Assembly (NCBI RefSeq): GCF_047948215.1
Contig: NC_134461.1
Coordinates: 128,288,512 to 128,352,511, forward strand
Origin: Lycorma delicatula
Lineage: Eukaryota > Arthropoda > Insecta > Hemiptera > Fulgoridae
Direction of reading: 5' to 3'
Length of the DNA: 64,000 nucleotides
Positions 23,415 to 34,893 of this stretch are shown here, piece by piece. Below the pieces are notes generated by a model that saw nothing but the letters and a program-made list of their open reading frames with translations, made no database searches and had not been told where the DNA came from. The first letter of the stretch is position 1; every line of letters begins with the position of its first letter. The position numbers and the translations under genes were made by a program.

Positions 23415-23900
23415 TTTAGTTTTTTTTTGTCATCAGTCATTTGACTGGTTTGGTACTTTTTTGTATTCCTTTTCGTACTAACATCTTAACCTCGACATTA
23501 TTTCTACAGCATATATATTTAGTTACCTGTTTGACAATTCCGATTTTGTCTTTTACTAAAATTTTTACTTAAACTAGGTCCCTTTGTCACCAAGTAAACT
23601 AAACTTGAAAATGTTGCTACTTTGTTTATCGAACAATTTTTTTCGTGTCGTTACAAGATTCTTCTACAAGTTTTTTCTCTTATTTTATAGGCCTCTTCTT
23701 TTTTAAACCTCTGTTTCTTATTTTATCAACTCGTCTAATTTTATATATTTTCCTGTTACACTACACCTTAAAGGCACTTTTTATCCTTGTATCACTACCA
23801 TTAAGCGCTAGACTTCACACAAATATCTTCAAGAATATTTATAAATTTCTCCTTCCTATCCTTTTCAGATCAAATCCTGTTTAAAAAGTTCGAGCTGCCA
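23415..23900 (-). mobile_element. RTE-like LINE 3' tail, strongly decayed
   Basis: On the minus strand the end is AAACCAGTCAAATGACTGATG followed by an A-run, the same type of 3' end as the LINE copies at 50552 and 59369 (CCAGTCAAATGACTGAAGAC-poly A). Upstream similarity is too weak to read the protein. Confidence 0.55.
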
Positions 23901-24002
23901 AAAAAAAAGTTACAGACTTCATCATACCATCCGTACTGTTGGTTTTGAAGTGGCAATACAAAGATAATGCGCCTGTTAATCGGTTACAACTCTTTGTTTT
24001 TC

Positions 24003-24592
24003 TGTTTAGCCTTCAGAACCACAATAAGGTATTCTGAGGATGATATCTATGAGTGTAAATGAAGTGTAGTTTTGCACAGTCTCAGATCAACCATTCCTGA
24101 CCCACCGGGTTGGTCTAGTGGTGAACGCGTCTTCCCAAATCAGCTGATTTGGAAGTCGAGAGTTCCAGCGTTCAAGTCCTAGTAAAGCCAGTTATTTTTA
24201 CACGGATTTGAATACTAGATCGTGGATACCGCCGGTGTTCTTTGGTGGTTGGGTTTCAATTAACCACACATCTCAGGAACGGTCGAACTGAGAATGTACA
24301 AGACTACACTTCATTTACACTCATACATATCATCCTCATTCATCCTCTGAAGAATTATCTAAACGGTAGTTACCGGAGGCTAAACAGTAAAGAAAGAAGA
24401 AGATCAACCATTCCTGAGATATGTGGTTAATTGAAACCTAACCATCAAAGAACACCGGTATTCACGATCTAGTATTCAAATCCATATAAAGTAACTGTCT
24501 GTACTAGGATTTGAACCTTACAACTCTCGACTTGCAAATCAGCTAATTTGCGATGACGAGTTCACCACTAGACTAACCCGGCGGGTTAATCA
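24003..24592 (-). mobile_element. SINE family B, split by a second SINE
   Basis: Tail half at 24003-24100 and head half at 24401-24592, both on the minus strand, separated by the plus-strand SINE at 24101-24400. The head half ends with AACCCGGCGGGTTA at the right. Confidence 0.9.
24101..24400 (+). mobile_element. SINE family B, full length (300 bp), nested
   Basis: Begins CCCACCGGGTTGGTCTAGTG and ends AACAGTAAAGAAAGAAGA. It has a tRNA-like head (A-box-like TGGTCTAGTGGTGAACGCG, B-box-like GCGTTCAAGTCC), a body, and a tail with CATCCTCTGAAGAATTATCT and ACCGGAGGCTAAACAG. A perfect 17-bp target duplication, AGATCAACCATTCCTGA, lies at 24084-24100 and 24401-24417, which defines both ends. It serves here as the reference copy of family B. 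Transcription by RNA polymerase III from the internal boxes is inferred. Confidence 0.95.
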
Positions 24593-26394
24593 GTTAGAAC
24601 TCAAATTAAAATAAGTTTTGTCGTATTCAATTTACGGAAATTACAAACACATAATTATGGACGGTTTTTAAACTGTGTAACGAAGGACGAAGCTTCCAAA
24701 CTGTGAAGAAGACATCTTCGTTACGATTTAAATTGTAATTTCATCCAGTAATCTATTGTCAAATCGTATATGTAACTAACTACTTCCAACTCATTATCAG
24801 GAGCTTTTTTTTTATGCGTGTGTCTACGCGCGGGTAGTGTATACGTGTTGGTATGTTTGGTTCTAGTGGTGTTGTTTTGTGCTGGTTTTTTTTTTAGTTA
24901 TGTGAGGATCTTATTTTTTTTTGTGTGTGTATGTGCATGCTGAATGTGTTGTTGTCTGAATGTGTGTGTGAGCGCTTACCCCCCCTCCATGAACTAATAC
25001 TTTACAGCTATTTCCAGGAGGGGCGGGTCGCCAGGGGTGGAGGTTTAGTCGGTAGTGCGCAGAAATACATACGCTTTTTTTACTATCTTGCGGAACCTGT
25101 TAGCGAGTACGACACTGTTTCGGCACCCGTAAATGGGGTTCCTCCACCTTTAAAAAAAAAGAAAAAAAAGGTTCATCAGCTATGGTGGCGATTAGACAAA
25201 CCTCAAATTGCTGAACCCGATTTTAATTGAGGGAAATACTCATTCTTTCTAGATTAGAAAGCACGAAGGACCTTAACTTTCGGAAAAGATTAAGCGTATC
25301 GGAACACATTTTGAAAAAAAATAATGGTTCAAATTTTGTAAAATTTAATTTTTTCAATATTAATCTTGTGTTTCGAGGAGGAAAAATCATTTGATTCGTT
25401 TCTGCCAAAAAAAACTTAGATTCAAACCTTTTGGAATGTCGGTTGGATGATTTTCTCAAAATTATTATTTTCCTTTTTTTTACATTCTGTTGTTAATATT
25501 ATCATGAAGAAGCGTGGAAGAAGAATATAAAGTGATATAATTTTTTATTATATCACTTGTGTAAAAGTAAGCTTTAAATTACGAAAGAAATTTTCTGATC
25601 GGATTCGTAGTTTCTCAAATTATCTCCGTCAAAATTTACTGATTCACTGTCTTAATTTAAGATAATATTTTCGGATTATTAGAATTATTGTTTATCTAAA
25701 GAGGTATTCCTCTCATATCATCAAAATAAATAGGGTGTTCCTGCGTACGAAAAAATTAATTAATTTTTTAATGGTCTTATTTAATAAAAACCCAAAAACT
25801 GATAATACTCGTAATTATAAATAATAATAAAAATAATGTTACGTTAAAACGGTTTCATTTATTTATCTTTTAACTAAATCGTAACGTTACTATTTTTGAT
25901 AAACATATAACAATGAAAGTCACCTTTTATGTGTCAATCCGTTAACGCTGTGTGTTTATATTCATGATACTATTAAATATAGCGTGCAGCTGATAATATC
26001 GTATGTTAAATCGAACTGTGCTGGGATTCAAAAGGATGATATGTCAACTGCTAAGTGGCTGTTTCAACTATCTGTAAGCTACATAGCGGTACAAATGTTG
26101 TGTGTTTATCAGCAGTAATGGAATTTTGTTTTTAAGGTAACATGAAAAAGTTAAAATTTTTTTGTTTTTTAAAAATATAGTAAATAAATATATGCTTATC
26201 ACACAATAAAGGTAAATGATTTAAACTAAACACATTTTTTATTGCAGAACTCTTTTTTATTCAATTAGAAAATAATAATTTTTTTACTTATTAGTAAAGT
26301 ACAATAATACGGATTTGTTTTAGAATTTAGATTAGCATGTGATTTGAACATACTTATTTGCTAAACATTTTTCGAACTGTTATTTTTTTAAATT
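24593..26394. other. AT-rich DNA without recognised gene; one palindrome
   Basis: 24790-25230 is T/G-rich with an open frame (24925-25230) that includes EYDTVSAPVNGVPPP; it may be a decayed LINE piece but I cannot place it. A perfect 11-bp inverted repeat AAGTGATATAA / TTATATCACTT with 7-bp spacer is at 25530-25558. Confidence 0.45.
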
Positions 26395-27505
26395 TTAATT
26401 TTAATTTCCCGCCTAGATAGTGCTATAGCAGAGATATACTTGCAAGTAGGAAAGTATTGTAATCGGTCCGATTTGGCCATATGCAGTTTTCAGCGGATCT
26501 TGACGTTTTGACATTTAAGGAACCCAAAAAACCGGATGCAAATTTTTCGGATGTTAATGTTCGTATGTACGTGTGTATGTTTGGTGTCGGCCTCTAAATT
26601 ACCTTATATCTCCAGAACCCATTTTGACCAAATTTGATCAGATTACTTTTGCATATGGGGCATTGATGTCATTAAGTTTTCAACTTAAAGGTCAAGGGAG
26701 TGAGGCTGTAGAGCAAGGTCACCCTTAGTATCTCGAGATTTCGCCTAAATAAGGTCATATCTTACTTATGCACATTCGTTAACGATTAACAATAACAATA
26801 TTTGCAAAAAAACCTTTGCAAAATCGCATCCCCACGGTAAAAAATGCTGTCTGCTATGTTTTAACGTCATAGGTAAGCGGTAGAATTAAATCGATGAATA
26901 ATATTTAAAGTTTAAAAAAGTATCTCGGTCTGGCTGGGTCTTGAATTCGATCGGCCGCTAGACTCGGTACCTGGTGCGTTAAGCCTCGAGGCTACCCGGT
27001 CTGCCGACCGTACAAGCGAAATTCATCCTATGTAAGTCGTGAAATTACATTAGTTTAGTTAGTGCCGACCGTCACCGATAGTATCCCTACACCCGCGTGA
27101 ATTAAATACGGTATGCGCGCGCACTTTAGTTAGAATCATTGAATTAAACGAAAAAAATATTATATTTAAAGAAAATTATAAATATTTTAAATTGCGTGTG
27201 CATCAGAAACAATCCACAGAACTACGTTCCCAGCTTTTTCAGTATTTAATTTTATTTCCTTCTCGTTGATCTTCCAAGCACGAGGATAAAGGTCCAGCAG
27301 TTCTGAATGTGTAAGATGATTTAGAGGCCAAAACTAAACATACACACGTATATACGAACATTAACATCCGGAAAATTTCCACCCGGTTTTTTAGGTTTCT
27401 TAGGTTTTTAAACGTCAAGATCCGGTGAAAACCACGTATATCCAAATTGGACCGATTACAATACTTTCCCTTCCGCAGCTATCTAGACGGGAAAGTAAAA
27501 ATAAA
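26395..27505. mobile_element. TIR element family E, fullest copy
   Basis: Long imperfect terminal inverted repeats: left arm about 26404-26600, right arm about 27325-27500, sharing GGAAAGTATTGTAATCGGTC, GGATCTTGACGTTT, AAAAACCGG and CGGATGTTAATGTTCGTAT in opposite orientation. The termini read (T)TTCCCGCCTAGATAG and, from the right, ACTTTCCCGTCTAGATAG. The interior holds a tRNA-like block on the minus strand (about 26925-27030) also found in the copies near 22 and 34 kb. No transposase is visible, so it would be non-autonomous. A short interior frame on the minus strand (about 27310-27220) is not recognised. Confidence 0.75.
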
Positions 27506-27631
27506 AAGTATAAACCATCCTCCTGAATGGAGGCATATAGAGGTAGTCGACACTATTTTGTCAACATAAATGTTTTAATGGACATTATTTTTGCTATCGA
27601 CTTCCTGTTAATATTATTTTTAAATAAACTT

Positions 27632-27704
<73 letters not shown>

Positions 27705-27746
27705 AGCGAGTGAGGGGAGAAACACACACACACACACACACACACA
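27632..27746. repeat. Compound (CA)n(GA)n…(CA)n microsatellite
   Basis: (AC) at 27632-27644, (AG) about 27644-27700, then after 21 mixed bases (AC) at 27722-27746. The R-E repeat frames across it are artefacts of the repeat. Confidence 0.95.
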
Positions 27747-27789
27747 AAATTTTAAATTGGAAAATATATATTCTTTTTTATACATAAAC

Positions 27790-28926
27790 TAGCTACAAAT
27801 AGATTTCCTTAACATATTTTGTTAGATCACCTATATTAACACGTTTTACATTTCACGACCGTAGTAAAGTTAAACAGAATGAATATACACTAGGGATTGG
27901 AAACGGGCTATGAATCAGTTCTTATAAAACGAACATGAAACAGTTAGTATGTGTAAAATACACACTACGCTGCGAATACATTACATGAGAGTAGAATTTT
28001 TTTCTTTTTTTTACAAACACGAAACCTATGTTACCATGGTGTATACATCGGTGTTTATAAATAATTCCTAAAATGCTTTTTACTGAATAATTTATTTTTA
28101 TACTTCGGTATTTCGTTGAGATCGGCTATTAGAAACGCATTTACATTTTAAAAGTTACAATTTATAGTGAAGTGATTTTACACGTACGAGAATGCATGCG
28201 CAGGTTGTTAATAATATCTTATGCGTATTTAATTGCGCTCATGAGTGAATTTATGTTTACTTACTTAAAAAAATTACTACATAATTATTTTTTATTTATC
28301 AATAGACTTTTAAATACAAAGAAATTGCTGTACTACACGGTTTATTGAAAAAAAAGAAAATGTAATTGAAAAAAAAAGCCGTTTACAAAAAAAAAGAAAA
28401 ACTATAAAAATATATTATTTCGTTTTTATTATAAGCTGGAAATTGACTACCGATAGGCTATAATCTTCTGCATCTCTACTATCATGCCTATCGATCGGTT
28501 TATCTCTGTGAGCGGCTTCTTTTAATATATACCAGTTATTCATTTGTCATTTTTAGGATTTATTTGTATTTTTAGCGATCGTAACTTATTTGATGAATCC
28601 TTTTACTGGATAACTTGCAGTTTTGAGGTTAGAGTAATGAAAAGAAAAGTTAAGTTTGTACTTTAAGTTCGGTGAAAAATTGTTTTTTCGTACTGTATGA
28701 TATAATAAAAGTAAACTTTTTAAACAAGTCATCATCGTCATAAAAGTCTGTCTTTAGACAAGTTTCAATGGAAATACTGTCTTCGCAGAGCTCTTTTCTG
28801 CGCCTCTCCTTTATTTCCTTGTAATTTCTATTACCATTTATGATGAACAGCGTCCGTATTTACTTCTTTCTCATTCTTTCTTTCAACTCGCTCTTCTTTG
28901 CGATATAGTTTTCTGGATATATAATA
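27790..28926. other. AT-rich DNA without recognised gene
   Basis: Nothing recognised. A short inverted pair CGATAGGC / GCCTATCG lies near 28452-28492. Confidence 0.45.
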
Positions 28927-29475
28927 CAGTACAATTAGGACTGTAATTCCAACATCAAAATAAAACTTGAAACCTGTCACAAATTTTTCCTCACTCTCCT
29001 CGTAAGAAGTAGTTAAATCGTCTCACCGATTTGCGTGACAAGCGTTAGGAGCAAGGGGGAAAAGCCGGTAAAATGCTAACGACATACTTTTCCACCTAAA
29101 CTGAGCTGATTTGAAAGTGATTTCGATAATTTTTTAAGTGGAAATTCAATGGAATTTATCCCCTCCACAATCGCAACCGTTGACTTAAGAAAAAAATGAA
29201 TAAGACCTTGTTTGAAATTAGATTTTCTTTAATTTTGTACAGAAAGTTTTGTTGTGAAATGCATAGTTTTTGAGATATTTGGAAAAATTAAAAAAAAAAT
29301 CGATGCATTTTACCGGATTTCCACCCTACCTCCTCTCAAAACTCGTCACGTAATTCGGTGGGAATTTTCATCACTTTTTACGAGGAAAGTAACAATAAAC
29401 TTGTGACCGGTTTCAAATTATTTTTTTGATGATGGAGTTATGCAAATTTTTCTTCTAATTCTCCTGTACTAATAG
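28927..29475. mobile_element. Foldback element with about 150-200-bp inverted arms
   Basis: The left arm (about 28927-29080) and the reverse complement of the right arm (about 29300-29475) share in order ACATCAAAATAAAACTTGAAAC (with changes), the CTGTCAC / CGGTCAC block, CCTCGTAA-AAGT, the CACCGA(A)TT-CGTGAC block and CCGGTAAAATG. The interior is about 220 bp. No coding potential. It resembles a MITE; as RNA it would form a long imperfect hairpin. Confidence 0.7.
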
Positions 29476-29625
29476 TCACTTTTTTAAATAGCCCTACAAA
29501 GTTAATTTTTCTTCTCTTGATTTCTCTCACTAGTTCTATTCGTCACCCATTTTAACGAACAGAATGCCTTCGGATAATGTATTGTTTGCGAATCTTCTCC
29601 CCGCATCTTTCTTTACATGTCTCCC

Positions 29626-29877
29626 CGACGGGTTGGTCGAGTGATAAATCGTCATCGTAAATCAACTGATTTCAAAGTCGAGAGTTCTCAGGTTGAAATC
29701 CTAATAAAGTTCATTTTATACGGATTTGAATACTAGATGGTGGATACCAGTGTACTTTGGTGGTTAGATTTCAATTAATTACACGTCTCAGGAATGGCCG
29801 GCCTGAGTTTGCCATTACACCGATAAGTCGCTAATGACTTTAATTACTGATGCGATTATAAATAAAAATAACAATAA
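29626..29877 (+). mobile_element. SINE family C (family-B head, different tail)
   Basis: Head GACGGGTTGGTCGAGTGATA, body GATACCAGTGTACTTTGGTG and ACACGTCTCAGGAATGGCCG as in family B, but the 3' end is CACTAATGACTTTAATTxxTGATGC followed by ATAAATAAAAATAA, not the CATCCTCTGAAG tail. The same tail is present at 35925-36178. Confidence 0.85.
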
Positions 29878-30159
29878 ATTCCCGACGGGGAGTCTTATCT
29901 TTAAAACTTTGGGGGTTGGCATCCTCACGGCCCTAGCCTATGCAGTTTTTCTTCCTATTATACACCAAGCTGCTAAACCTTTTACACCATACATATACAC
30001 TATATCACAAACACTGCATCATCTTACTCAGTAACACAACCACATTTTACATTATTCCTTCTAAAACTTACACTCGATGTTTTTCTGTTACAATCTTTTT
30101 TTTTTTTTTGTTGCGATACGTCGCGAAACGCAACCGTAATCAAGGGTGAAAACTATCGT

Positions 30160-30736
30160 CGGGTCATGGGTCGTTCGGGGTCTACCTCTGTAGGATTGGA
30201 AAAAGGCGCACAGAACTGTGCCAGTATTGTGATGACGTGGATACGGTGGAGCGCACCTTCTTTGTGTGCCCCAGATGGAGGCAGGAGATACCCCGAGACG
30301 ATTTGAACTCGCCGGGGAAAGTCATACGGTTGCGGTTGGTTTTAAAGGGTGTTACAGCAAAAACTAGAGGACCGCGAGGCGGACAACGGAGATGTCGGTT
30401 GAGGACAACGATGGGCGCCAGTCTTCGGGGGCGGGTGGTGGGGGTGCCTCAGCATTGTCGTCACCAATGGCTCCGCGGACGCGTTCCTGTTGTTTGAGGC
30501 CGGCATAGCTATAGTGTATATATTCTGAGCTGTATGTATTATTAATTGAGAAGTGTGCCTGTGACGCGGGTACTGTCGATGTTATGATTTACGTCAATTC
30601 CAGCACCACCCTGCGTGAGGGAGTGGGTTTTTAGTGGGTCCCATCGCATAGGCGGTGAACCTCACACACCCAGTATGTGCGGGCTGCTGGGCATTTGGTT
30701 CAGGCAAATTTTCCTACTTCCTACGTAAAACAAAAT
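30160..30736 (+). mobile_element. R1-clade family 3, 5'-truncated insertion
   Basis: Flanked by a perfect 15-bp target duplication GGTGAAAACTATCGT (30145-30159 and 30737-30751). The first frame reads GHGSFGVYLCRIGKRRTELC, then CQYCDDVDTVERTFFVCPRW, the C-terminal zinc-knuckle region of R1-clade RT proteins. The usual histidine of the H-x4-C pair is an arginine here (VERTFFVC). The 3'UTR follows with GTGAGGGAGTGGGTTTTTAG and ACACACCCAGTATGTGCGGG, ending CCTACGTAAAACAAAAT. It carries only the last part of ORF2, so it is inert. Confidence 0.85.
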
Positions 30737-30751
30737 GGTGAAAACTATCGT

Positions 30752-31310
30752 GCCGATGGGTGGAAGGGCTCTACGTAGTGAGTCTCAAACGATGTCCTCC
30801 GGGCACCAGAGTGAGTCCAGTTGTATGCAGCCCTAGCTCCAGTGTGCAAGTGCTCTGTCGGAGTGGTCGGTTAAATCTCCGGTACTCGTGGGAACGAAAG
30901 TCAGTCCCAAATACAATCTTTCGGTTGTTGTAGGTCCATTTGAAAAAACCAAAAAACTCGGAAGTTTAAAAAAACTTCGACTGACGCTGTCAGCCGAAGA
31001 TGTGTTGAGCGATAAGGAAACGAGAAAACATAGAGTGCCAAGTTATCTAATATCTGTTTTCTTGAAGTAAGTGTAATAAAGAAGACAGATCCTTGGCAAA
31101 GGTTTCTCCCTTCGTAATAAACAAGTGTATCGTGGCAGCTGTGGCTCTTCGTCTTAGGAGTGGTGCCTGTCGATCGAAGGTCTTTCTGCGAGACCTCAAT
31201 TTATTGAAAGCTTATTCCCTGTTGCGGGAACACCAGGGAATAAGCTTTTCAGAAACATATTTTCTGGTGTAGGCATCGAGCTGGCTCCCGAAAGCGGACC
31301 AGATAGGAGA
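30752..31310. other. Unrecognised GC-moderate segment with a palindrome
   Basis: A 60-codon frame (30888-31070, plus) reads SPKYNLSVVVGPFEKTKKLG and may be a piece of a retroelement protein, but I cannot place it. A 15-bp perfect inverted repeat AAAGCTTATTCCCTG / CAGGGAATAAGCTTT with 12-bp spacer lies at 31207-31248, and the following frame NKLFRNIFSGVGIELAPE is also unplaced. Confidence 0.45.
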
Positions 31311-33317
31311 AAGAAAGGGATATTTTTTCATTAGAGGCTTATTAAATTTGTAAATTTTTTTCTTGATTTTTAAGTAAATCAAGAGGAGTTTGAGTAAATT
31401 GAATTGTAGGACGAAACTGTAGTTTTGCGATCAACACTTGTTTTGACGGTATTATGATAGTATTTTTGGTGTTTAAAAAGTCAGTCAAGTAATGATTTCA
31501 GTGCTTAGTCTAATTGGATTACGAGTCAAAAGTCGGGTGTCCTTCCTCAACGGGGCTCAGGATGCTATGTCCTGGGGAATCCTATGTTGAAATTATTCAT
31601 TATTCCCTGAAACACACTTTCCACTTTCAAGGTAGTTCAAAAATTATCATTTCTTCTCTTACGTAATTTTTCTGTGGATATATTAATTACCTTTTTCCCT
31701 TACACTTATCATTAACAGTATTCTTCTTTCTCCGTTGAGTTTTCTACATAATTTTTTCTAAAGTTATCCTGTTACTCTGTTACTTCAGGTTAATACTATA
31801 CTATTTAAATTGATTAATAAAATCAATCTCCTCACCTATTATTTTCTTCCCCTACATCATACTCTCATTATGCTTTCTATAGAATTCTCCATTAATTTAT
31901 TCTTATAAAAATCGAAAGGCTTTGTGATCGGCACCGACCTCTTCTTGTATTTTTCCTATCAGTAATTCATCAACCTGGGCACTGTCAACCTTTATCGATG
32001 AATAAAAAAGGGTTTATTATAAGTTTGTAGCTGTTTCATCAACTTTAACTTCTTACCATTACAGTCGGTTCGCATTTCTTTCAAAAAAAAATATTATAGG
32101 TTATAAATTAACAAAAATCTATTAAAGAAAATCCTATTTTAGTGGTTCAATGTGATAAATAAGCAACAAAAGGAATTTTAATAAAATATATAAACAAACC
32201 AGAACCAAAACGGATAATCAGGGACGTAAAATTTAAAAAACCTACGAACAAATTCATAACGTAGACCTAATTTGTCATTTAAAACTTAGTGTTGGGTTCG
32301 AATTAATGACTGAAATAATTTCTATGAAATACCTCTATCCTTAACTTTATTTATTTATTTTTTTTAATAAGTGATTCTCAATCTGACACGAGAAGGGTTG
32401 ACGAACGACATTAGGAAATTCTAGAATTAATAATTCTATAAGAAAATGTAAGCTCAACAAAGTTTATTTTTATATTTAAGTAGTGTAAATTAAATCGTTA
32501 CTGTTTTATTATTATTATTATGAAAGATATTATTAAACTTATAATGTAATCGATTGAGAAACGTATTCTGAACAGATTTAACAAATGCCGTAGTGTAGCC
32601 ATACTGATTTTTCCAAGCATCAGTGTTATATTCTAGATCACTTCTAATAACAGATTTAAATAATCATTCGCGTGTTGATGTTGATGTTACCAAAATGCCT
32701 TTAAATCCACATAATAAAACATATTTCTACGGGATTTACTGAAGGCACGTACAATGTAATCGAAAAAAGACAGTTTAGACTTCAACAAAACACTCAAATA
32801 AATAAACTGATATTATTTGAAGCATTATTATTCTCAAAAAAATAAATATTATTTTTCCAAGGAAAGGCTATATATTTTGCTTTTTGGAAATTCAGCGGCA
32901 TAAAATTACAGTGAGCCGATTCAACACTATTCATGTTTCTCTGTTATTTAATTCTGTATTAAATATTATTTTTAGAGTTGATTAAAAAAAGAGACCCTAA
33001 ATCTGAGCTTATGCACTACTGAAGATGAAACGGAGAAAAGATTATCTGATGTATATCAGAAAAAGTGTAACGGAAAACCTTTTACACCTGGTATTTTCCA
33101 TCTTTTGGCATAAAATTAGTATTTTTAAATCCATAAAAAAGGTTTCTGCAATACTAAATTAAACCTTTTTTTCGTCAAAATGTTTTACATCTCCGTTTTC
33201 AAAAAAAAAAGAAAAAAAAGTCAAATATGTTAATTTAAATTTAAAAATTAATTTTTATTCTTTAAATTACGAATATATTATACTTCTATAACGTTATCCA
33301 AGACTACACATAATAAA
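31311..33317. other. AT-rich DNA without recognised gene
   Basis: Nothing secure. GTGATTCTCAATCT at 32371-32384 resembles a hAT terminus but has no partner nearby. Confidence 0.45.
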
Positions 33318-33612
33318 CCCACCGGGTTGGTCTAGTGGAGAACGCGTCTTCCCAAATCAGCTGATTTGAAAATCGAGAGTTCCAGCGTTCAAGTCCTAGT
33401 AAAAAGGCAGTTATTTTTATGAGAATTTGAATACTAGATCGTGGATACCGGTGTTTATTTGGTTGTTGGGTTTCAATCAACCACACATCTCAGGAACGGT
33501 CGAACTGAGACTACAAGACTACACCTCATTTACACTCATACATATCATCCTCATTCATCCTCTGAAATAATACCTGAACGGCAATTCCCGGAAGCTAAAC
33601 AGGAAAAAGAAA
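33318..33612 (+). mobile_element. SINE family B, near full length
   Basis: Starts CCCACCGGGTTGGTCTAGTG, ends GGAAGCTAAACAGGAAAAAG. Possible 12-bp imperfect flanking duplication (ACACATAATAAA / ACAGATAATAAT). An extra AA in the B-box-side spacer and several substitutions show moderate age. Confidence 0.9.
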
Positions 33613-33967
33613 ATTACAGATAATAATCTTTTAAACTGATGGTAACTAAGGGGGTAATGGAACTCGGATCATCTTGACAGACCGTTATTATTTTCTCTCA
33701 TCAATGAAGACGGTAAGTTATTTTATGCTTTAGAACTCGGGTTTAAATTAACGAGTAAAAGTAAAGTTTTGTCTAATTGAGTTTCTATGTTACTACTGTG
33801 AACTGATGGTTCAGTTTACTACTGTCTTCAGTTAACGGTTTTAATTCTGGAATGGTCGAAATGAATATGTAAAAGACCAATTTTCACGGTATGGAATAAA
33901 TATCTTGTTTCAAATCGGTAGATATTAACAAAACTGATAAAAAAAAGTTAACAACACGGTTGCCGTC

Positions 33968-33987
33968 ACGCGGCTTTAAAGCCGCGT
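33968..33987. repeat. Perfect 20-bp palindrome
   Basis: ACGCGGCTTTAAAGCCGCGT, with no spacer, nested in an outer GTTGCC / GGCAAC pair (about 33959-33998). Confidence 0.95.
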
Positions 33988-34678
33988 TCCGGGCAACTCC
34001 TACAAATACGGGTTGTTTCTATTGCGCGGCTTATACATCCATACACCCACAACTTAATTTAAAATATCTATCATTTAATTTATAAATGTTTCGTTTATTT
34101 AATTCAATGATTCTAATTAAAGTGCGGGCACATACCGTAATTAATTTGCGCGGGTGTGGCGGTACTAGCGGTGAAGGTCGGCACTAACTATATTAATGTA
34201 ATTTCAGTACTGAGAACAAATTTCGCTTGTACGGTCGGCAGACCGATGTAGCCGCGAGGCTTAACGCATCAGATACCGATTCGACCGGGCGACCGAGTTT
34301 GAGACCCGGCCAGACCGAATTAACTTTTTACACTTTAAAGATTATTCATTTATTTAATTCTACCGCTCACCTGTGACGTCACAACATAACAGCATTTTTT
34401 GGGGTGAGGGTGCAATTTTACAAACATTTTTTTTCAAATATTGTTATTTTTTAATAGTTAAAAAATGTTCCTAAGAAAAATATGATCTTAATTAGCCCAC
34501 CTATATCTTGGGATACTGAGGGTGACCTTGCTCTATAGCCTTACCTCCTTGACCTTGACCTCTTAAAAATTGATTTGACATCAATGCCTCATATACAGAA
34601 GTAATCTGACCAAGTTTGGTCAAAATCGGTCCATTAGCTCCGGAGATTTAAGTTGATTTAGATACCAACACTAAACAC

Positions 34679-34679
<1 letters not shown>

Positions 34680-34725
<46 letters not shown>
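34680..34725. repeat. (CA)n microsatellite
   Basis: About 23 CA dinucleotides, within family E copy 3. Confidence 0.95.
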
Positions 34726-34727
<2 letters not shown>

Positions 34728-34893
34728 AATGTGAAGATTAAATCCGGAAAATTTCCATCCGTTTTTTTGGGATTCCTTATGTCTCAAAACGTCAAGATCC
34801 AGTGAAAACCGCATATGCTCAAATTGGATCGATTACAGTACTTTCCCTTCTAGAGCTACAGCTCTGCTATAACGTAATCTACACTGGAAAGTA

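Larger units (their letters stand above)
33935..34893. mobile_element. TIR element family E, third copy
   Basis: Same interior as the copy at 21800-22228 (GCGGGTGTGGCGGTACTAGC, tRNA-like block around 34230-34320), then a right half matching the reverse complement of 26420-26760 (GGTGACCTTGCTCTATAGCC, CGTCAAGATCCAGTGAAAAC, CAGTACTTTCCCTTCTAGAG). The right terminus is near 34893. A clear left terminal repeat is not found, so it may be truncated. It contains a (CA)n run at 34680-34725 and a perfect 20-bp palindrome at 33968-33987. Confidence 0.7.

Noticed and set aside
27527..27787. ORF with long RERERE and THTH repeats
   Set aside because: Translation of GA and CA microsatellites.
32371..32384. 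hAT-like terminus GTGATTCTCAATCT
   Set aside because: No partner terminus, no transposase sequence and no 8-bp duplication seen nearby.
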